DNA of 64,000 nucleotides from Ahaetulla prasina (GCF_028640845.1 NC_080548.1:12233814-12297813), one strand, 5' to 3'; counted from the stretch's first letter, positions 22,262 to 48,848 are shown. Numbers and translations: made by a program. The notes: generated by a model not told the origin, from the sequence alone.

Positions 22262-22490
22262 CATCTCTAATCTGGGAGCACAGTGGCTTGCGTGGTTAGG
22301 ACACTGGGTTGGAGGTTAGCAAGCCCGAGTTCAAGACCTGAATATTGCTGTTGGGTAGGGTTGAGCGCCCATCATCCGCTCCAGCTCCTTGAGGGACATT
22401 CATCTGGGTGTCCCACGGGTCACAGTGATGTCACTGGCTAATCCTTTCAACCCAGAAGTGCCTCTATGCTTCCAACACAAGTGCAAAAAA
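22262..22490 (+). repeat. Possible tRNA-derived SINE, second type
   Basis: GTGGCTTGCGTGGTTAGGAC and GAGTTCAAGACC resemble A and B boxes, and a poly(A) stretch ends the block. Single copy in the window, so the family assignment is open. Confidence 0.45.
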
Positions 22491-22847
22491 AAAATATCTC
22501 TATTCTGATGCTGTTATGCATTTAAAAAGTTTAAGGCTGATATAACCAAGGATCAGCCATTGGGATCTCTCAATTGCTCACTGGATAGTTTTCAGCATCT
22601 CTGGAAATCTTCCAGAATCTCTTTGGATATAGAGATATTACGATTGTGGATTGTTTTATAGCTAAGCCTTTTTGTTTCTTGTCTATTGTTTGTATCTTTT
22701 TCTTCTCCTGCTTTGGCCTGCCTTTTTATCCCAGTTTTGTCACTTAGCTATTTTTTTTTCTTATGTTTGCTAATATTTAATAAGTAAGTATCGAACTATA
22801 TGGTATATTTTTGCTGAGTTGGCTCAGGAGATTGTTCTGTTCTGGGT
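22491..22847. other. Intergenic, no clear feature
   Basis: AT-rich DNA between the SINE-like block and a family A MITE. Confidence 0.5.
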
Positions 22848-23262
22848 ATTCAGGTATTCCTCGACTTATGACCACAGTTGGGGCCAGAATTTTCATTGCT
22901 AAGCAAGAAATTTGTTAAGTGAGTCAGCCTGATTCTACCAACTTTTTTGCCATGGTTGCTAAGCAAATGACTGCAGTTGTTAAGTGAATCACACGGTCAT
23001 TAAGCAAATCCAGTTTTCCCCATTGATGCTGCTTATTGGAAGCCAGTTGGGAAGATCGCAAATGGTGATCACATGATCCCAGAATAGCACAACCATTGTA
23101 AATATATGCCAGTTGCCAAGCACCTGAATTTTGATCGTGTAACTGTGTGGGGATGCTACAATGGTCGTAAATATGAAGACTGGTTATAATTCCCTTTTTA
23201 AAGCATTGCTGTAACTTCAAAAGGTTCTTAACAAATGGTTTAAAGTTGGTAATTACTTGTAA
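22848..23262 (+). repeat. Family A MITE, near full length
   Basis: Begins CAGGTATTCCTCGACTTATG and continues through the TTGCTAAGC, GTTAAGTGAATCAC and TGATCACATGATCC blocks to a degenerate inverted end near 23262. Confidence 0.78.
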
Positions 23263-23962
23263 GGACTGACCGTGAGTGTGCTTGGTGCAACCAAATCAGA
23301 AATTATATACATTAATTCTCCTACACATTCCAGGTCTTTGCAAAGAACTATCTATTGTCTCCAAGGCAACCTGCTGTGGATGATGGTAGTGGTGGTGGTG
23401 AAGGAAGATTCCATTTTGTCCAAAGGGACGTCAGGAGAGAAGGCCTTGGGTGGAGCGTTTTCTGTAGCAGCGTTGTGCTTCCTCATGAGGGAAAAATTCT
23501 CCTCAAGAAATGGTTGAAAATTTTCTCCCTTTCCTGGAGAATTTCAGTGAAATCATCCAACCAATTTTCTTATCTTCAAGTTTGATGGGAAATTTCAAGA
23601 AAGCATTTATTCCTAGCTTTAATTGTGCCCCTAGGCTCCTTATGTCATGTCTTGAAAGGTGCTGGGTTTAGGATTTGTTACCAGGGAGGTGGGGAGTCTG
23701 AATTATTTGCCTATTGTGGTTCCGACAGCTGAGAAAAGGAGATTTTGCTTCAGAAAAGAAAATTGGGGGACATGATCCTTGGGAATATTAATCATGTGTG
23801 AAACACGTTAGGACAAAGTAATCTATCAATTTCTCTTTTGTTACTTATTCCGTTTTATTTTTGTGCTTTGCACTGGAAGTAGTATTGACATTTTAAAGAG
23901 AAAACGTCTCTTATCAACCTCATGCTTTGCTCTACAACTTCAACTTTGGCCCCAGCCCAAAT
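23263..23962. other. Intergenic, no clear feature
   Basis: No repeat or coding signal recognised. Short open frames here lack any family resemblance. Confidence 0.5.
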
Positions 23963-24275
23963 ACAGGTAGTCCTCAACTTATCATCACAACTGAACCCAA
24001 AATTTCTGTTGCTAATGCAAGACAGTTGTTAAATGGATTTTGCCTCATTTTGTGACCTTTCTTGCCCCGGCTGTTACGTAATGGCAGCAGTTGTTAAATG
24101 AGTAACACGGTTGTTAAGTGAATCTGGCTTCCCCATTGATTATCCTTGTCAGAAGTTTGTGGGACACTGCAACCGTCATAAATACGAGCCGGTTGCCAAG
24201 CATCTGAATTTTGATCATGTGACCTTGTAACTTCAAATGGTCACTAAACGAATGGTTGTAGCTCAAGGACTATCT
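23963..24275 (+). repeat. Family A MITE, slightly shortened
   Basis: Starts CAGGTAGTCCTCAACTTATC and ends GTAGCTCAAGGACTATCTGTA. Confidence 0.8.
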
Positions 24276-24895
24276 GTATTAGCAAGCCCTTTCCCAGTCA
24301 TCGCCAAGCAGAATAATTGAGTTTCTGTGGGCTTTTTGGTGTGAGATTTAGTCTGTGGGTTTTTTGGTGTGAGATTTAGTAAGAATACTATGCTGGCTCC
24401 ATTAGAAAATAACTTTCTATTTTGGATGTGAAAGAACTCCAGATCCATTCTGGAGAAATGGATTGCAACATTTTTGACTTCCTTTAGACTGCAGCAGAAA
24501 AGTTCATTAAAAAAAAAAAAGCACTGCCTGTAAGATATGGAAAGTTTATTTAAAAGAGTTATTTAAGAGAGTGGGGGAATTTGCATTTTAAACGCCTGTA
24601 GCGTATGCTCTTTCGTTATATTCATGCTGTTACATAAATTAGTGACAGATGCCCACAAAATGTTTCCATGTTCTGAAACTCTTTTTTAAAAAATCCAAGC
24701 AGAAAAAGAACCAGGAAAAATTGCATCACTCTTTTGTCATTTTGAAACTGGATTTTTTTCCCCTTGTACGAAAAACTAGATTTCAGATCTTTCTGTGCTC
24801 AGTCTTAAGACAGTAGATGACCTGGCAGAATGCTTTTTCTACAAGTAGCAGTAGGTGTTTTTTTTTTTCTTTTCAAATAAGCATGTGTAAGATAT
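24276..24895. other. Intergenic, no clear feature
   Basis: Contains a short direct duplication (GTGGGTTTTTTGGTGTGAG-like units at 24336-24380) and otherwise nothing recognised. Confidence 0.45.
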
Positions 24896-24934
24896 GTATA
24901 GGTAACCCTCAAGTGATGACCACTATTAGATAGC

Positions 24935-25165
24935 ACTGTGTGGTGGCACAGTGATTAGAATGCAGTACTGCAGGCTACTTCTGCTGACTGCCAGCTTCCT
25001 GCAATTTGAGTTTGAATCTCACCAGGTTCAAAGTTGACTCAGCCTTCTATCCTTCTGAGGAGGGTAAAATGAGGACCCAGATTGTTGGGGGCAATATGCC
25101 GAGTCTGTAAACGGCTTAGAGAAGGCTGTAAAGAACTGTGAAGCGGTATATAAGACTAAGTGCTA
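24935..25165 (+). repeat. tRNA-derived SINE (family S2, Sauria-type)
   Basis: Contains GTTTGAATCTCACCAGGTTC (B box-like), then CAAAGTTGACTCAGCCTTC, TAAAATGAGGACCCAGATTG and AAGCGGTATATAAG. Resembles the Sauria SINE body. Confidence 0.8.
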
Positions 25166-25347
25166 TTGCTATTTCCGTTGCTAAACAAGGAGATTGTTAA
25201 GAGAGCCATGCCCAATTTTACGTCCTTTTGGCCGTGGTTCTTCAGCCAATCGTTGTTAAGTGTGAACCACTTACCTGCAGTTGTTAAGCCAATCACTGCA
25301 GCTGTTAAGTGAATCACATAGTAAGTAAGTGAATTTGGCTTCTCTCA

Positions 25348-25860
25348 ATTAGAACTGCAGAAAAAATAATTGCTACCAACTTGCCTTCCATTGAGGACCT
25401 GTATACTGCACGAATCAAGAAGAGGGCCGTGAAAATATTTGCAGATCCCTCGCATCCTGGACATAAACTGTTTCAACTCCTACCCTCAAAACGACGCTAT
25501 AGAGCACTGCACACCAGAACAACTAGACACAAGAACAGTTTTTTCCCGAAGGCCATCACTCTGCTAAACAAATAATTCCCTCAACACTGTCAGACTATTT
25601 ACTGAATCTGCACTACTATTAATCGTTTCATAGTTCCCATCACCAATCTCTTTCCACTTATGACTGTATGACTATAACTTGTTGCTGGCAATCCTTATGA
25701 TTTATATTGCTATATTGATCATCGTGTTGTAAATGTTGTACCTTGATGAACGTATCTTTTCTTTTATGTACACTGAGAGCATATGCACCAAGACAAATTC
25801 CTTGTGTGTCCAATCACACTTGGCCAATAAAAAATTCTATTCTATTCTATAAAAAAAAAA
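25348..25860 (+). repeat. CR1-L3-like LINE 3' end with AATAG-type tail
   Basis: The open stretch 25381-25572 encodes the ORF2 C-terminus (LPSIEDLYTARIKKR, then TTRHKNSFFPKAITLLN). The 3' UTR ends CACTTGGCCAATAAAAAATT followed by TCTAT repeats. Same family as 34126, 51700 and 53284. Confidence 0.85.
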
Positions 25861-26027
25861 AATTCTATTCAATGGCTCTGCTTGTCAGAAGCCAGCTGGG
25901 AAGGTTGCAAACGACGATCCCCTGAATCCAGGATCCTGCAACCATCATAAATATATGCTGGTCGCTAAACTCCCGAACTTTGATCCCACTTTGACTTTGA
26001 GGATGCTTATGTAAGTGCAAGGGAAAC

Positions 26028-26365
26028 ACGGTGGCTCAGGGGCTAGGACATTGAGCTTGTTGATCAAAAGGTTGGCAGCTCGGCGGTTCGAATCTCTAGT
26101 GCTGCTGTGTAACGGGGTGAGCTCCCGTTACTTGTCCCAGCTTCTGCCAACCTAGCAGTTTCAAAAGCATGTAAAAATGCAAGTAGAAAAAATAGGGACC
26201 ACCTTTGGTGGGAAGGTAACAGTGTTCCGTGCGCCTTTGGCGTTGAGTCATGCTGGCCACATGACCACGGAGACGTCTTCGGACAGCACTGGCTCTTTGG
26301 TTTTGAAACGGAGATGAGCACCGCCCCCTAGAATCGGCAACGACTAGCACGTATGTGCTTTACTA
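26028..26365 (+). repeat. S1 SINE
   Basis: ACACGGTGGCTCAGGGGCTA head, CGGTTCGAATCTC B box-like motif, and GAGCACCGCCCCCTAGAATC body. Confidence 0.88.
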
Positions 26366-26470
26366 TATAAGTGCAAGGATCAGTCATAAGTCACTTTTTT
26401 CAGTTCTGTTTGAAAGACTTCGAAAGGTCATTCAGTGCATCAATGTAAAGTCAAGGAGTACCTGTGCAAA

Positions 26471-26736
26471 TAGGATTCCAACATGCTGATGTGTTCTCCG
26501 ATGCAATCCTACCACGTTGATATGACATCACGGAAAGGTGGATGTTTTCATGTCTTTGTGGATGTGTAATTTGCAGAGCCTGCCCTGTTCATATATAAAG
26601 AGCTCACCTTACCTGTTAGGCCTCCCGTCTGCCCACATGCACTGAGAGTGTGACACACCAAATACACCGCCACCTTCAACTCATTGAACCCTATGCACAG
26701 TCATTCTCAGAAATGAGATAATATTCGCATAGACCA
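26471..26736. other. Intergenic, no clear feature
   Basis: Nothing recognised. Confidence 0.45.
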
Positions 26737-27393
26737 GGGGTGAAATGTAAAATTTGTTACTACCAGTTCTGTGAGCGTGGCTTGGTGGGGGGGTGGGTAA
26801 TGTGACTGGGTGGGCATGGCCAACTTTTTTTTTCTTTTAAAAGCATTTTTTCTACAACCTCTTTGACCGAAGAGGTTGTAAAAAAATGCTTTTAAAAGCC
26901 TGTGATGATCAGGCAACTCAGCTGGGATCGCCAGAGGAAAAAAAGCTTTTAAAGGGTTCTGACGATCCCAGCTGATCGCCAGAACCTTTTAAAAGCATTT
27001 TTTCTACAACCTCTTCGGTCGAAAAGGTTGTAAAAAAATGCTTTTAAAAGGTTCTGGCGATCAGGCAACTCAGTTGGGATCGCCAGAGGAGCTTTTTAAA
27101 AGCTTTTTTTTTTACAATCTCTTCGGCCGAAGTGGTTGTCAAAAAAATGCTTTTAAAAACCTCTGACGATTCCAGCTGAGCTGCGCGATCATCAGAGGCT
27201 TTTTTTTTTACTTTTAAAAGCATTTTTTGGCTGAAGAAAAAATGCTTTTAAAAGTAAAAAAAACCTGCTCTGATGATCGCGTGGCTCAGCTGGAGCGGGG
27301 GGCGGGATATTTGCTACCAGTTCTCCGAACCACCCGCCACCATCGCTACTGGATCGGGTGATCTGGTCCGAACCGGGAGCATTTCACCCCCGG
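26737..27393. repeat. Foldback-rich interspersed repeat (family G), long copy
   Basis: Ends CAGGGGTGAAATG and GGGAGCATTTCACCCCCGG are inverted. The interior alternates AATGCTTTTAAAAG and TTTTAAAAGCATTTTTTC arms with GGTTGTAAAAAAATGC and GATCGCCAGAGGA units, giving several nested palindromes. Confidence 0.75.
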
Positions 27394-28009
27394 AGTAGAC
27401 TCAACAAAGCCAAGGGCACATAAGAGCACTTGTAACAATTAAATAAATAAAATAAAACCACTTCCAGAACAGGGAAGGCTGGTGAATCAGAGCAGCAGGA
27501 AGCTAGGCCACTGGGACTAACATTCTCAGAATGGCTTCAGAGGCATCTAAAGCGGGGAGGAGAAGTCAAGATGGCACCCACAACCACAAAGCTGAAGCCG
27601 TCCTCCTTTTCTGGAGTGTTGCAATTAAAGGCAGTGTGTGGCTGCACAATTGCAACTACCGTCTTGATTCCTTTTGAGCACGCCCTCCTGCTCCTGAATA
27701 GCCCGGAGAGTTCCTGTGTTTGCAAGTTCAAAACAAAGTCAAAATGGCAGCCATGACTGCATTGTCAAAGCGTGCAGAGTGTTCTGCTTTTTAAAGTGTG
27801 CAGAAAAAGAAATGGAACTACTGTTGCACAATCGCAGTTTCTATCTGGACTTTGTTTTAAAAGGGAAAAAAAAACACCACAATCTCCTGTGTATCTCCCA
27901 ACCAGGTGAACTTTGGAAATGAATAGCTGTGGAAACGGACAATCCTCTTATTATTCAAAACGATGCTTCTCCTTTTACAACCATAAGATGGGTGAGGGTC
28001 CCAATTGCA
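27394..28009. other. Intergenic, no clear feature
   Basis: Contains an AAATAAATAAAATAAAA run near 27440. No exon or element recognised. Confidence 0.45.
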
Positions 28010-28785
28010 GGCAGTCCTCGACTTACGACCACAATTGAGCCCAACTTTTTTGTTGCTAAGCGAGACCGTTGCTGAGCGAATTTTGCCCCATTTTACTGCC
28101 TCTCTTGCCACCGTTGTTAAGTGGATCCCTGCAGCTGTTAAGTTAGTAATACCGTTGTTAAGTGAGTCTAACTTTCCCATTGACTTTGCTTGTCAGAAGT
28201 TCGCAAAAGGTGATTCCTTGAGCCCAGGACATTGCAACCGTCGTAAGTATGAGCCAGTTGCCAGGCGCCCTAATTTTGATTATGTGACCATGGAGATGCT
28301 GCAACAGCTGTGGGGAAAAAAACAGCTATGAGCCACTTTTTTTCGGCGCTGCAGTAACTTTGAACCGTCACTAACAAACCGTTGTAAGCAGTGGCGGGAT
28401 TCAAATAATTTAACAATCGGTTCTCTGCCCTAATGACCAGCTGGGTAGGCATGGCTTAGTGGTCATGTGACCTTGTGGGTGTGGCCAACGCAACATCACT
28501 CAAGTCGATGGGCGCTTCGCCTTAGTTCTTACAATGTAACAAGGGTTAACCAGAGAGGCAGTTTCTGTAAGCAGGGCAATAAAGATTTGGCTAGAAACAC
28601 CACCAGAATGTTTCCTTCCTGCCTTCCTTACAGGATTAGCCCTGTAAAGTGGGGAAAAAACAAAATAAGATTTCTTCCAACAACCGGTTCTCCGAACTGC
28701 TTAGAAAGTTAACAACCGGTTCTCCTGAATAGGTGCGAACCGGCTGAATCCCACCACTGGTTGTAAGTCCAAGGACTATGGGTCC
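28010..28785 (+). repeat. Family A MITE split by a hAT-type element (family H)
   Basis: Family A runs from CAGGCAGTCCTCGACTTACG (28010) to about 28388 and finishes at about 28785 after the inserted family H element. Confidence 0.8.
28389..28759. mobile_element. Non-autonomous hAT-type element (family H) with 8-bp target duplication
   Basis: Inverted ends CAGTGGCGGGATTCAAAT and GGCTGAATCCCACCACTG. Perfect flanking octamers GTTGTAAG at 28381-28388 and 28760-28767. A partial relative lies at 47285-47425. Confidence 0.85.
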
Positions 28786-29240
28786 TGTCCAACATAATTA
28801 AAAAGATGCCAATTATCTAAAATCAAAAGGAAAACTGACCCCCAGCAGGAGACACTCAGAGCTGGGAAAGAGAAGGGAGGAAGAACGACTCTCAAATGTA
28901 GCACAGAAGCGAATTACGGAGAGGTAGCTAATAATTCCCCACTTGGTGACTCATCGTCTCATTTCACGTTGGTTCTCAGCATAACCTTTGGCTCTTCCTG
29001 TCTGATCTGAAATTATTACACACACAGGAGCGGTGTAGCAACGAAAGTGTGGAATTAAGGGAGGGGAGACCCAGGTTCAAGTCCTCACTCAGTGACAGAC
29101 AGTGTAGGTGGGGGAAAATCTGGGCAGTGCGGTCTTTTCAGTTCCATAGCGTGTACTGGGTATTGGTTAAGATGCTAGGCTAGGAACAGAGAGACCTGAG
29201 TCCTAGTCGTCCCTTAAGCAAAGTTGTTCTCTCCTAGTCC
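28786..29240. other. Intergenic, possible SINE remnants
   Basis: GACCCAGGTTCAAGTCCTC near 29069 is B box-like and may be an old tRNA-derived SINE. Nothing else recognised. Confidence 0.35.
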
Positions 29241-29243
29241 CAA

Positions 29244-29575
29244 GTTAAAGAACGCGGTGGCTTAGTGGGTAAGATGCTGAGCTTGTCGATCAAAAGGTTG
29301 GCAGTTCAGCGGTTCGAATCCCCAGTGGGGTGAGCTCCTGTTACTTGTCCCAGCTTCTGCCAACTTAGCAGTTCGAAAGCACGTAAAAAATGCAAGTAGA
29401 AAAATAGGGACCATCTTTGGTGGGAAGGTAACAGCATTCCATGTGCCTTTGGCATTGAGTCATGGAGACGTCTTCGGACAGCGCTGGCTCTTCGGCTTTG
29501 AAACGGAGATGAGCACCGCCCCCTAGAGTCGGGAATGACTAGCATGTATGTGCAAGGGGAACCTTTACCTTTACT
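29244..29575 (+). repeat. S1 SINE
   Basis: CGGTGGCTTAGTGGGTAAGA head, GCGGTTCGAATCCCC B box-like motif, and the ACCTTTACCTTTAC end. Confidence 0.88.
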
Positions 29576-30231
29576 TTAGTTGGGAAATGGAATAATACAC
29601 ATCTACTACAGGTGATTGTTAGTCTCTTAAAGACCACTGCAAAAATGGAGATAAAATCAGGCACAGTCGTGCTTAATGACTGTCATGACTTATGACTGTA
29701 AATCAAGGGCTACCTGCCACCTGTTCTGGACCAGCATGGTAGATTATGGACCATAGCCTTCAATAAAAAGGACTTTATCCTACTCCGACCTGCTTTGGGA
29801 TAACACACAAACACGCACATAAACATAAACACACCTACGCATTTTAAAAGTCGTATTTATAAACAGTACAATTAACCGAAGTGCGTATACATAAACAAGA
29901 AAGATGTACAAGAATAAATCACTGAAAATATGAGGACTCTTTTATTTCATATCAACCTGCTCAGAGAACTGCCTTTAGTATGCAGGAGCCTTTTTAATGC
30001 ATTTTAGAAAATTAATTTGGGCAGTTTGTTCACCAAGTTATATCCATGAGCACAAAATATGAAATTAGGGAATTTATGGAAGCACCTACATTGCACCTAG
30101 ATAAAAAGGGTAGGGCTTTGTTTACAGTTATGGATACTATGTTGAATTTTTTTGAATTTCCCCCTAATGGAGCCTCTGCCACTGAATACCTTCTTCAAAA
30201 TCAATAGGTAAAGGTAGGAGGTCTTCTAGTG
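29576..30231. other. Intergenic, no clear feature
   Basis: A short family A remnant is possible near 29665-29715. Otherwise nothing recognised. Confidence 0.4.
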
Positions 30232-30376
30232 CAGGGGTCTCCAACCTTGGCAACTTTAAGACTTGTGGACTTCAACTCCCAGAATTCCTCAGCCAGCAAA
30301 GCAAAGCAAAGCTGGCTGAGGAATTCTGAGAGTTGAAGTCCACAAGTCTTAAAGTTGCCAAGGTTGGAGACCCCTG
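30232..30376. mobile_element. hAT foldback MITE with perfect 8-bp target duplication
   Basis: Arms CAGGGGTCTCCAACCTTGGC and GCCAAGGTTGGAGACCCCTG are exact complements. TTCTAGTG occurs at 30224-30231 and 30377-30384. An 8-bp duplication is the hAT signature. Confidence 0.93.
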
Positions 30377-30821
30377 TTCTAGTGCAACCTTCTGCTTAAG
30401 CAGGAAACCCTTTCATTTCAGACAAATGATTGTTTTCCAGTGTTGGAGCTCCAGTGTTGGAGTCTTAAAATGGCCAAGATTGAGAAACCCTGCTTTAGAT
30501 TGTACTCTTGTCTCGATCCCAACATTAGGAAAGTCCATGCAGAGTTCTAGTTACAGCTGTATTTATCAACGAACTTAGGTTTCGTTAACTTAATAATACT
30601 GTCTCATTTAATACATAAAGGCTAGTTGCCAGCCTATTCGTGTAGGAAGAAACTTGCTCCATTGAAGCAAGCCAATACTGTCAAAAAAGTTCAAGAGTTA
30701 GTTGAAATACATACTGGTATTTGCATGCAAAATTTTACTGCAATAAAATCCCTTAAGTAAACTCTGTTAAAATGCCATAAGTGCGTATGGGCCATATCTC
30801 CAACCTGGTATCCTCTGACTC
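30377..30821. other. Intergenic, no clear feature
   Basis: Besides a foldback-like scrap near 30445-30490 (TTAAAATGGCCAAGATTGAG), nothing recognised. Confidence 0.4.
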
Positions 30822-31078
30822 AGTGGTGAAATCTGAACCGGTTTGCTACCGGTTCGCTGGCCACGGATGTGCGCTGTGCACCAAAAGGAAGCTTGGGAAG
30901 GTAAGTAGAACAGTGAGTGGGGGGATCAGCTGTGCTGCATGATTTAGCTTAGCTAGAAAGCAAGCTAAACCCCACGGCACAGCTGATTGTCAGAAATACC
31001 GGTTTGGAGGAACTGGTAGCTTTTTTCAACTACCGTTTCACCCGAACCGGTAGCTAAAGTTGCCAAGGTTGGAGACCT
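30822..31078. repeat. Family J interspersed repeat
   Basis: GTGGTGAAATCTGAACCGGT, TAGCTAGAAAGCAAGCTAAA and CAACTACCGTTTCACC blocks, shared with 40262-40565. Confidence 0.6.
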
Positions 31079-31317
31079 CTGCCATAGTCAGTCAAGAGAG
31101 TACTGAAAAAAACAGAAGTGTTTGACAAGGAAAGTCCTGTGCTTAGGATGTGCAGGGAGTTTTTGTTTTGAAAAGAAACAACACCAATCATCTCTCCTTC
31201 TGCCTCTAAAACAATTCACATTTTTATATTCAGTTAATTTACTTAAAATTGGCATATAAATCTGACAGGGCAGTAAACCTGTCAAAGAGGCTTTTGTTTT
31301 TATTGTAAAAGTGGCAA

Positions 31318-31625
31318 TTGATCCCTGATCTCCGGACCTTTAAGCGCGAGCTCAAGACTTTCTTTTTTCACCAAGCGGGGCTGGCCTGATTGATTTTAGT
31401 ATGGGGATTTTAGTGGGTTTTTTATAGGGTAAACCTAGGTTTTAGTTTTGATAAATTTTAGCTAATATTTTAATGTTACAGCGATTGAATCAGTTTTTTA
31501 AATTTGATAGTGTATTTTAAATTTTGGGGGATTTTTGTCGTTTTATTGGCTGTACACCGCCCTGAGTCTTCGGAGAAGGGCGGTATAAAAATATGAATAA
31601 ATAAATAAATAAATAAATTGTTTTT
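31318..31625 (+). repeat. L2-type LINE 3' end
   Basis: Encodes a short GPLSAS-like ORF2 end (TCTCCGGACCTTTAAGCGCG) followed by TGTACACCGCCCTGAGTC, GAGAAGGGCGG and an (AAAT)n tail. Confidence 0.8.
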
Positions 31626-31765
31626 GCTGTTGTATATGGGGCTTTTATTTTTTGTAAGCCACTGAGAGTGAGTGGACTGGGCAGCCTTATAAATTTTCTA
31701 AATAAATACATAAATAAATAAAAACCTGTTCTGCAAAGAAGTCAGTTAAGTGGACCCTTAGCTGT

Positions 31766-31935
31766 GAGGTCCTTGGTGCTCTCTGACCTTGGTTTGTTTT
31801 CTTGCAGGTGTTTCATTACCAAACTTGGTAACATCATCACTGCTAGCCCTAGTACTGATGATGTTACCTAGTTTGGTAATGAAATGTCTGCAGAAAATCA
31901 TCAACTCAGAAGGCACCAAAGAGCTACCGTTCAAC
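31766..31935. repeat. Foldback repeat (family K)
   Basis: Arms GGTAACATCATCACTGC and CTGATGATGTTACC around CTAGCCCTAG, extended by TCTTGCAGGTGTTTCATT and AATGAAATGTCTGCAG. Confidence 0.78.
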
Positions 31936-32094
31936 TCTGAACTACAACCGTCCATGAATTCTTTTGCCCCAACCAATGAGAGACACGACATGGCAATCTC
32001 AATATGAGATGTAAATGAAGGCATGTAACACAAAGACATTCTATAAAAATATTTAGAATCTGAAAGTGGCTCTTCGTTTGAAATACTTCACAGT

Positions 32095-32318
32095 TAGGGG
32101 GTCCTTGGTGCTCTCTGAGCTTGCTTTTCTTTTTTCTTGCAGGCATTTCATTGCCCAGACTAGGTAACATCATCAGTGATAGCATCACTAGCATCTAGCA
32201 GCACCATCATCACTTGCACTGATGATGTTATCTAGTTGGGTGATGAAATGCCTGCAAGGAAAAAAAAACAAGCTCAGGGAGCACCAAGGACCCCTTCATT
32301 TCAAACCCTGAGCTACAA
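32095..32318. repeat. Foldback repeat (family K)
   Basis: GGGTCCTTGGTGCTCTCTGA at the left end and the complementary GGGAGCACCAAGGACCCC at the right, with the GATGATGTTATCTAG core. Confidence 0.8.
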
Positions 32319-33165
32319 GTATTTTCCTTTATTGGTACTTCACTTCAGTATAAACTTAGATCCAAGTCTGTGTGCAGACAATTGCACAATAAAGAGCATA
32401 TCTGATATTTTTTCTTGTCTTTGCAATGAGTTGATGAAAAAAAGGTTATTAGGGCCTAGTGTGAGGTTGAAAGAACTTTCACTAAAGAGGGAGAGATTAT
32501 CTTTATCTCTACCTTAATTCTAGAAAATGGGCCTTTCAGTTTAAAAGAACAGCACCAGTCTAGATTAGCTCACATAATGCAATGCTTAACAGTTCCACAA
32601 GAATCTTCTGTATTTTCTGTTCTCAATTCTTGATCCCAGCAAGCTTAAACCAATTTGTGGACACTAAAGAGACCTGTAAATAGCTAGTTACGGATCTGAT
32701 TGGAATTCACTGTTTTCCCCATCAATTTTAGATGGGGAAAACATACCCAACTATTCACAAATGGAGAAATGGATATGGCTATCCAAAATATAATAGACAT
32801 TTTTAAGCTGAACACTCAACTGGGAAAGAACACTCACTTTTCCAGGAATTCCAATTCTCCATAGGAAAATTCTAATTTCCATGACAAAATCACCAATGAA
32901 AACCACTGTTCCGGTTTTCAATCTCAATGGAATTTCACTTAGGAAAGTTCAGTTTTGCTTGGTTTGGTTTTTAAAGACAAGATGTAATGGAAGAATATGG
33001 CAAACTAGAAACAGAATGTAACTATAATACCTGCCCTCTTTGGTTCATTCTGATTCCAAACAGAATTCTTCTGGGATTTTTAAATGCAACCCTCACCAAA
33101 GGATCTTTTAGAAAAATCAGAGTAAGATCTTCTCTACTCTTAGAATTACATACCAGTAATTGGCA
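32319..33165. other. Downstream flank of IFNLR1, probable 3' UTR
   Basis: The sequence after the IFNLR1 stop is unique-looking and probably transcribed as 3' UTR. I could not fix a poly(A) site; an AATAAA on the minus strand at about 32328-32333 is a weak candidate. Confidence 0.35.
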
Positions 33166-48399
<15,234 letters not shown>

Positions 48400-48437
48400 T
48401 CGGAAGGAAAGACCGCTTAATCTGTGCCCTGTTTGCT

Positions 48438-48454
48438 TTCTTACTTTCACTTCC
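48438..48454 (-). promoter_or_regulatory. ETS-IRF composite / IRF element-like site at the IFNLR1 5' end
   Basis: On the minus strand the site reads GGAAGTGAAAGTAAGAA, 39-55 bases upstream of the chosen ATG. GGAAGTGAAA fits the ETS-IRF composite consensus GGAANNGAAA, and GAAGTGAAAGT equals the PRDI-type IRF core. The transcription start is not visible, so the site could lie in the proximal promoter or the 5' UTR. Chance matches to short motifs are common. Confidence 0.35.
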
Positions 48455-48750
48455 AGGTTTCCTGTGTGGCAGAAGCACACGTGAACCATGGCCCCCTAGT
48501 GGAAGCAAAGCAGCTACATCGCCTGATGCTGGAAATACACCTGGGCCATCCGCTCTCGTGGGGGCGTTGGGAAAGCCCCACGGATTTCTCCTGGCACCAT
48601 CCAGCTCCTTGGAGTCAAGAGTCAAATTCACAAGTATTACAGCTCTTAAGGCCAGAATACAAACAAAATATCGGACGAAAGAAGCATTACATGCTTCAAT
48701 GTGTACAAGAGGAAAATAAGGATCATGGAGTCTTAAAACGTAATTTAGAA

Positions 48751-48848
48751 CAGGGGTCTCCAACCTTGGTCCCTTTAAGACTTGTGGACTTCAACTCTCA
48801 AGAGTTGAAGTCCACAAGTCTTAAAGGGACCAAGGTTGGAGACCCCTG
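48751..48848. mobile_element. Short hAT foldback MITE with perfect 8-bp target duplication
   Basis: Near-perfect palindrome from CAGGGGTCTCCAACCTTGGT to its complement; ATTTAGAA occurs at 48743-48750 and 48849-48856. Confidence 0.93.

Larger units (their letters stand above)
24896..26470 (+). repeat. Family A MITE carrying three nested insertions
   Basis: MITE sequence is split by a SINE (about 24935-25165), a CR1-L3-like LINE tail (25348-25860) and an S1 SINE (about 26028-26365). The MITE ends with CAAGGAGTACCTGTG near 26464. The S1 insertion is bracketed by TAAGTGCAAGG copies. Confidence 0.7.

Noticed and set aside
48400..48489. Upstream in-frame ATG that would lengthen IFNLR1 by 30 residues
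   Set aside because: It would place a charged stretch ahead of the signal peptide, whereas the ATG at 48399 directly precedes the hydrophobic core.
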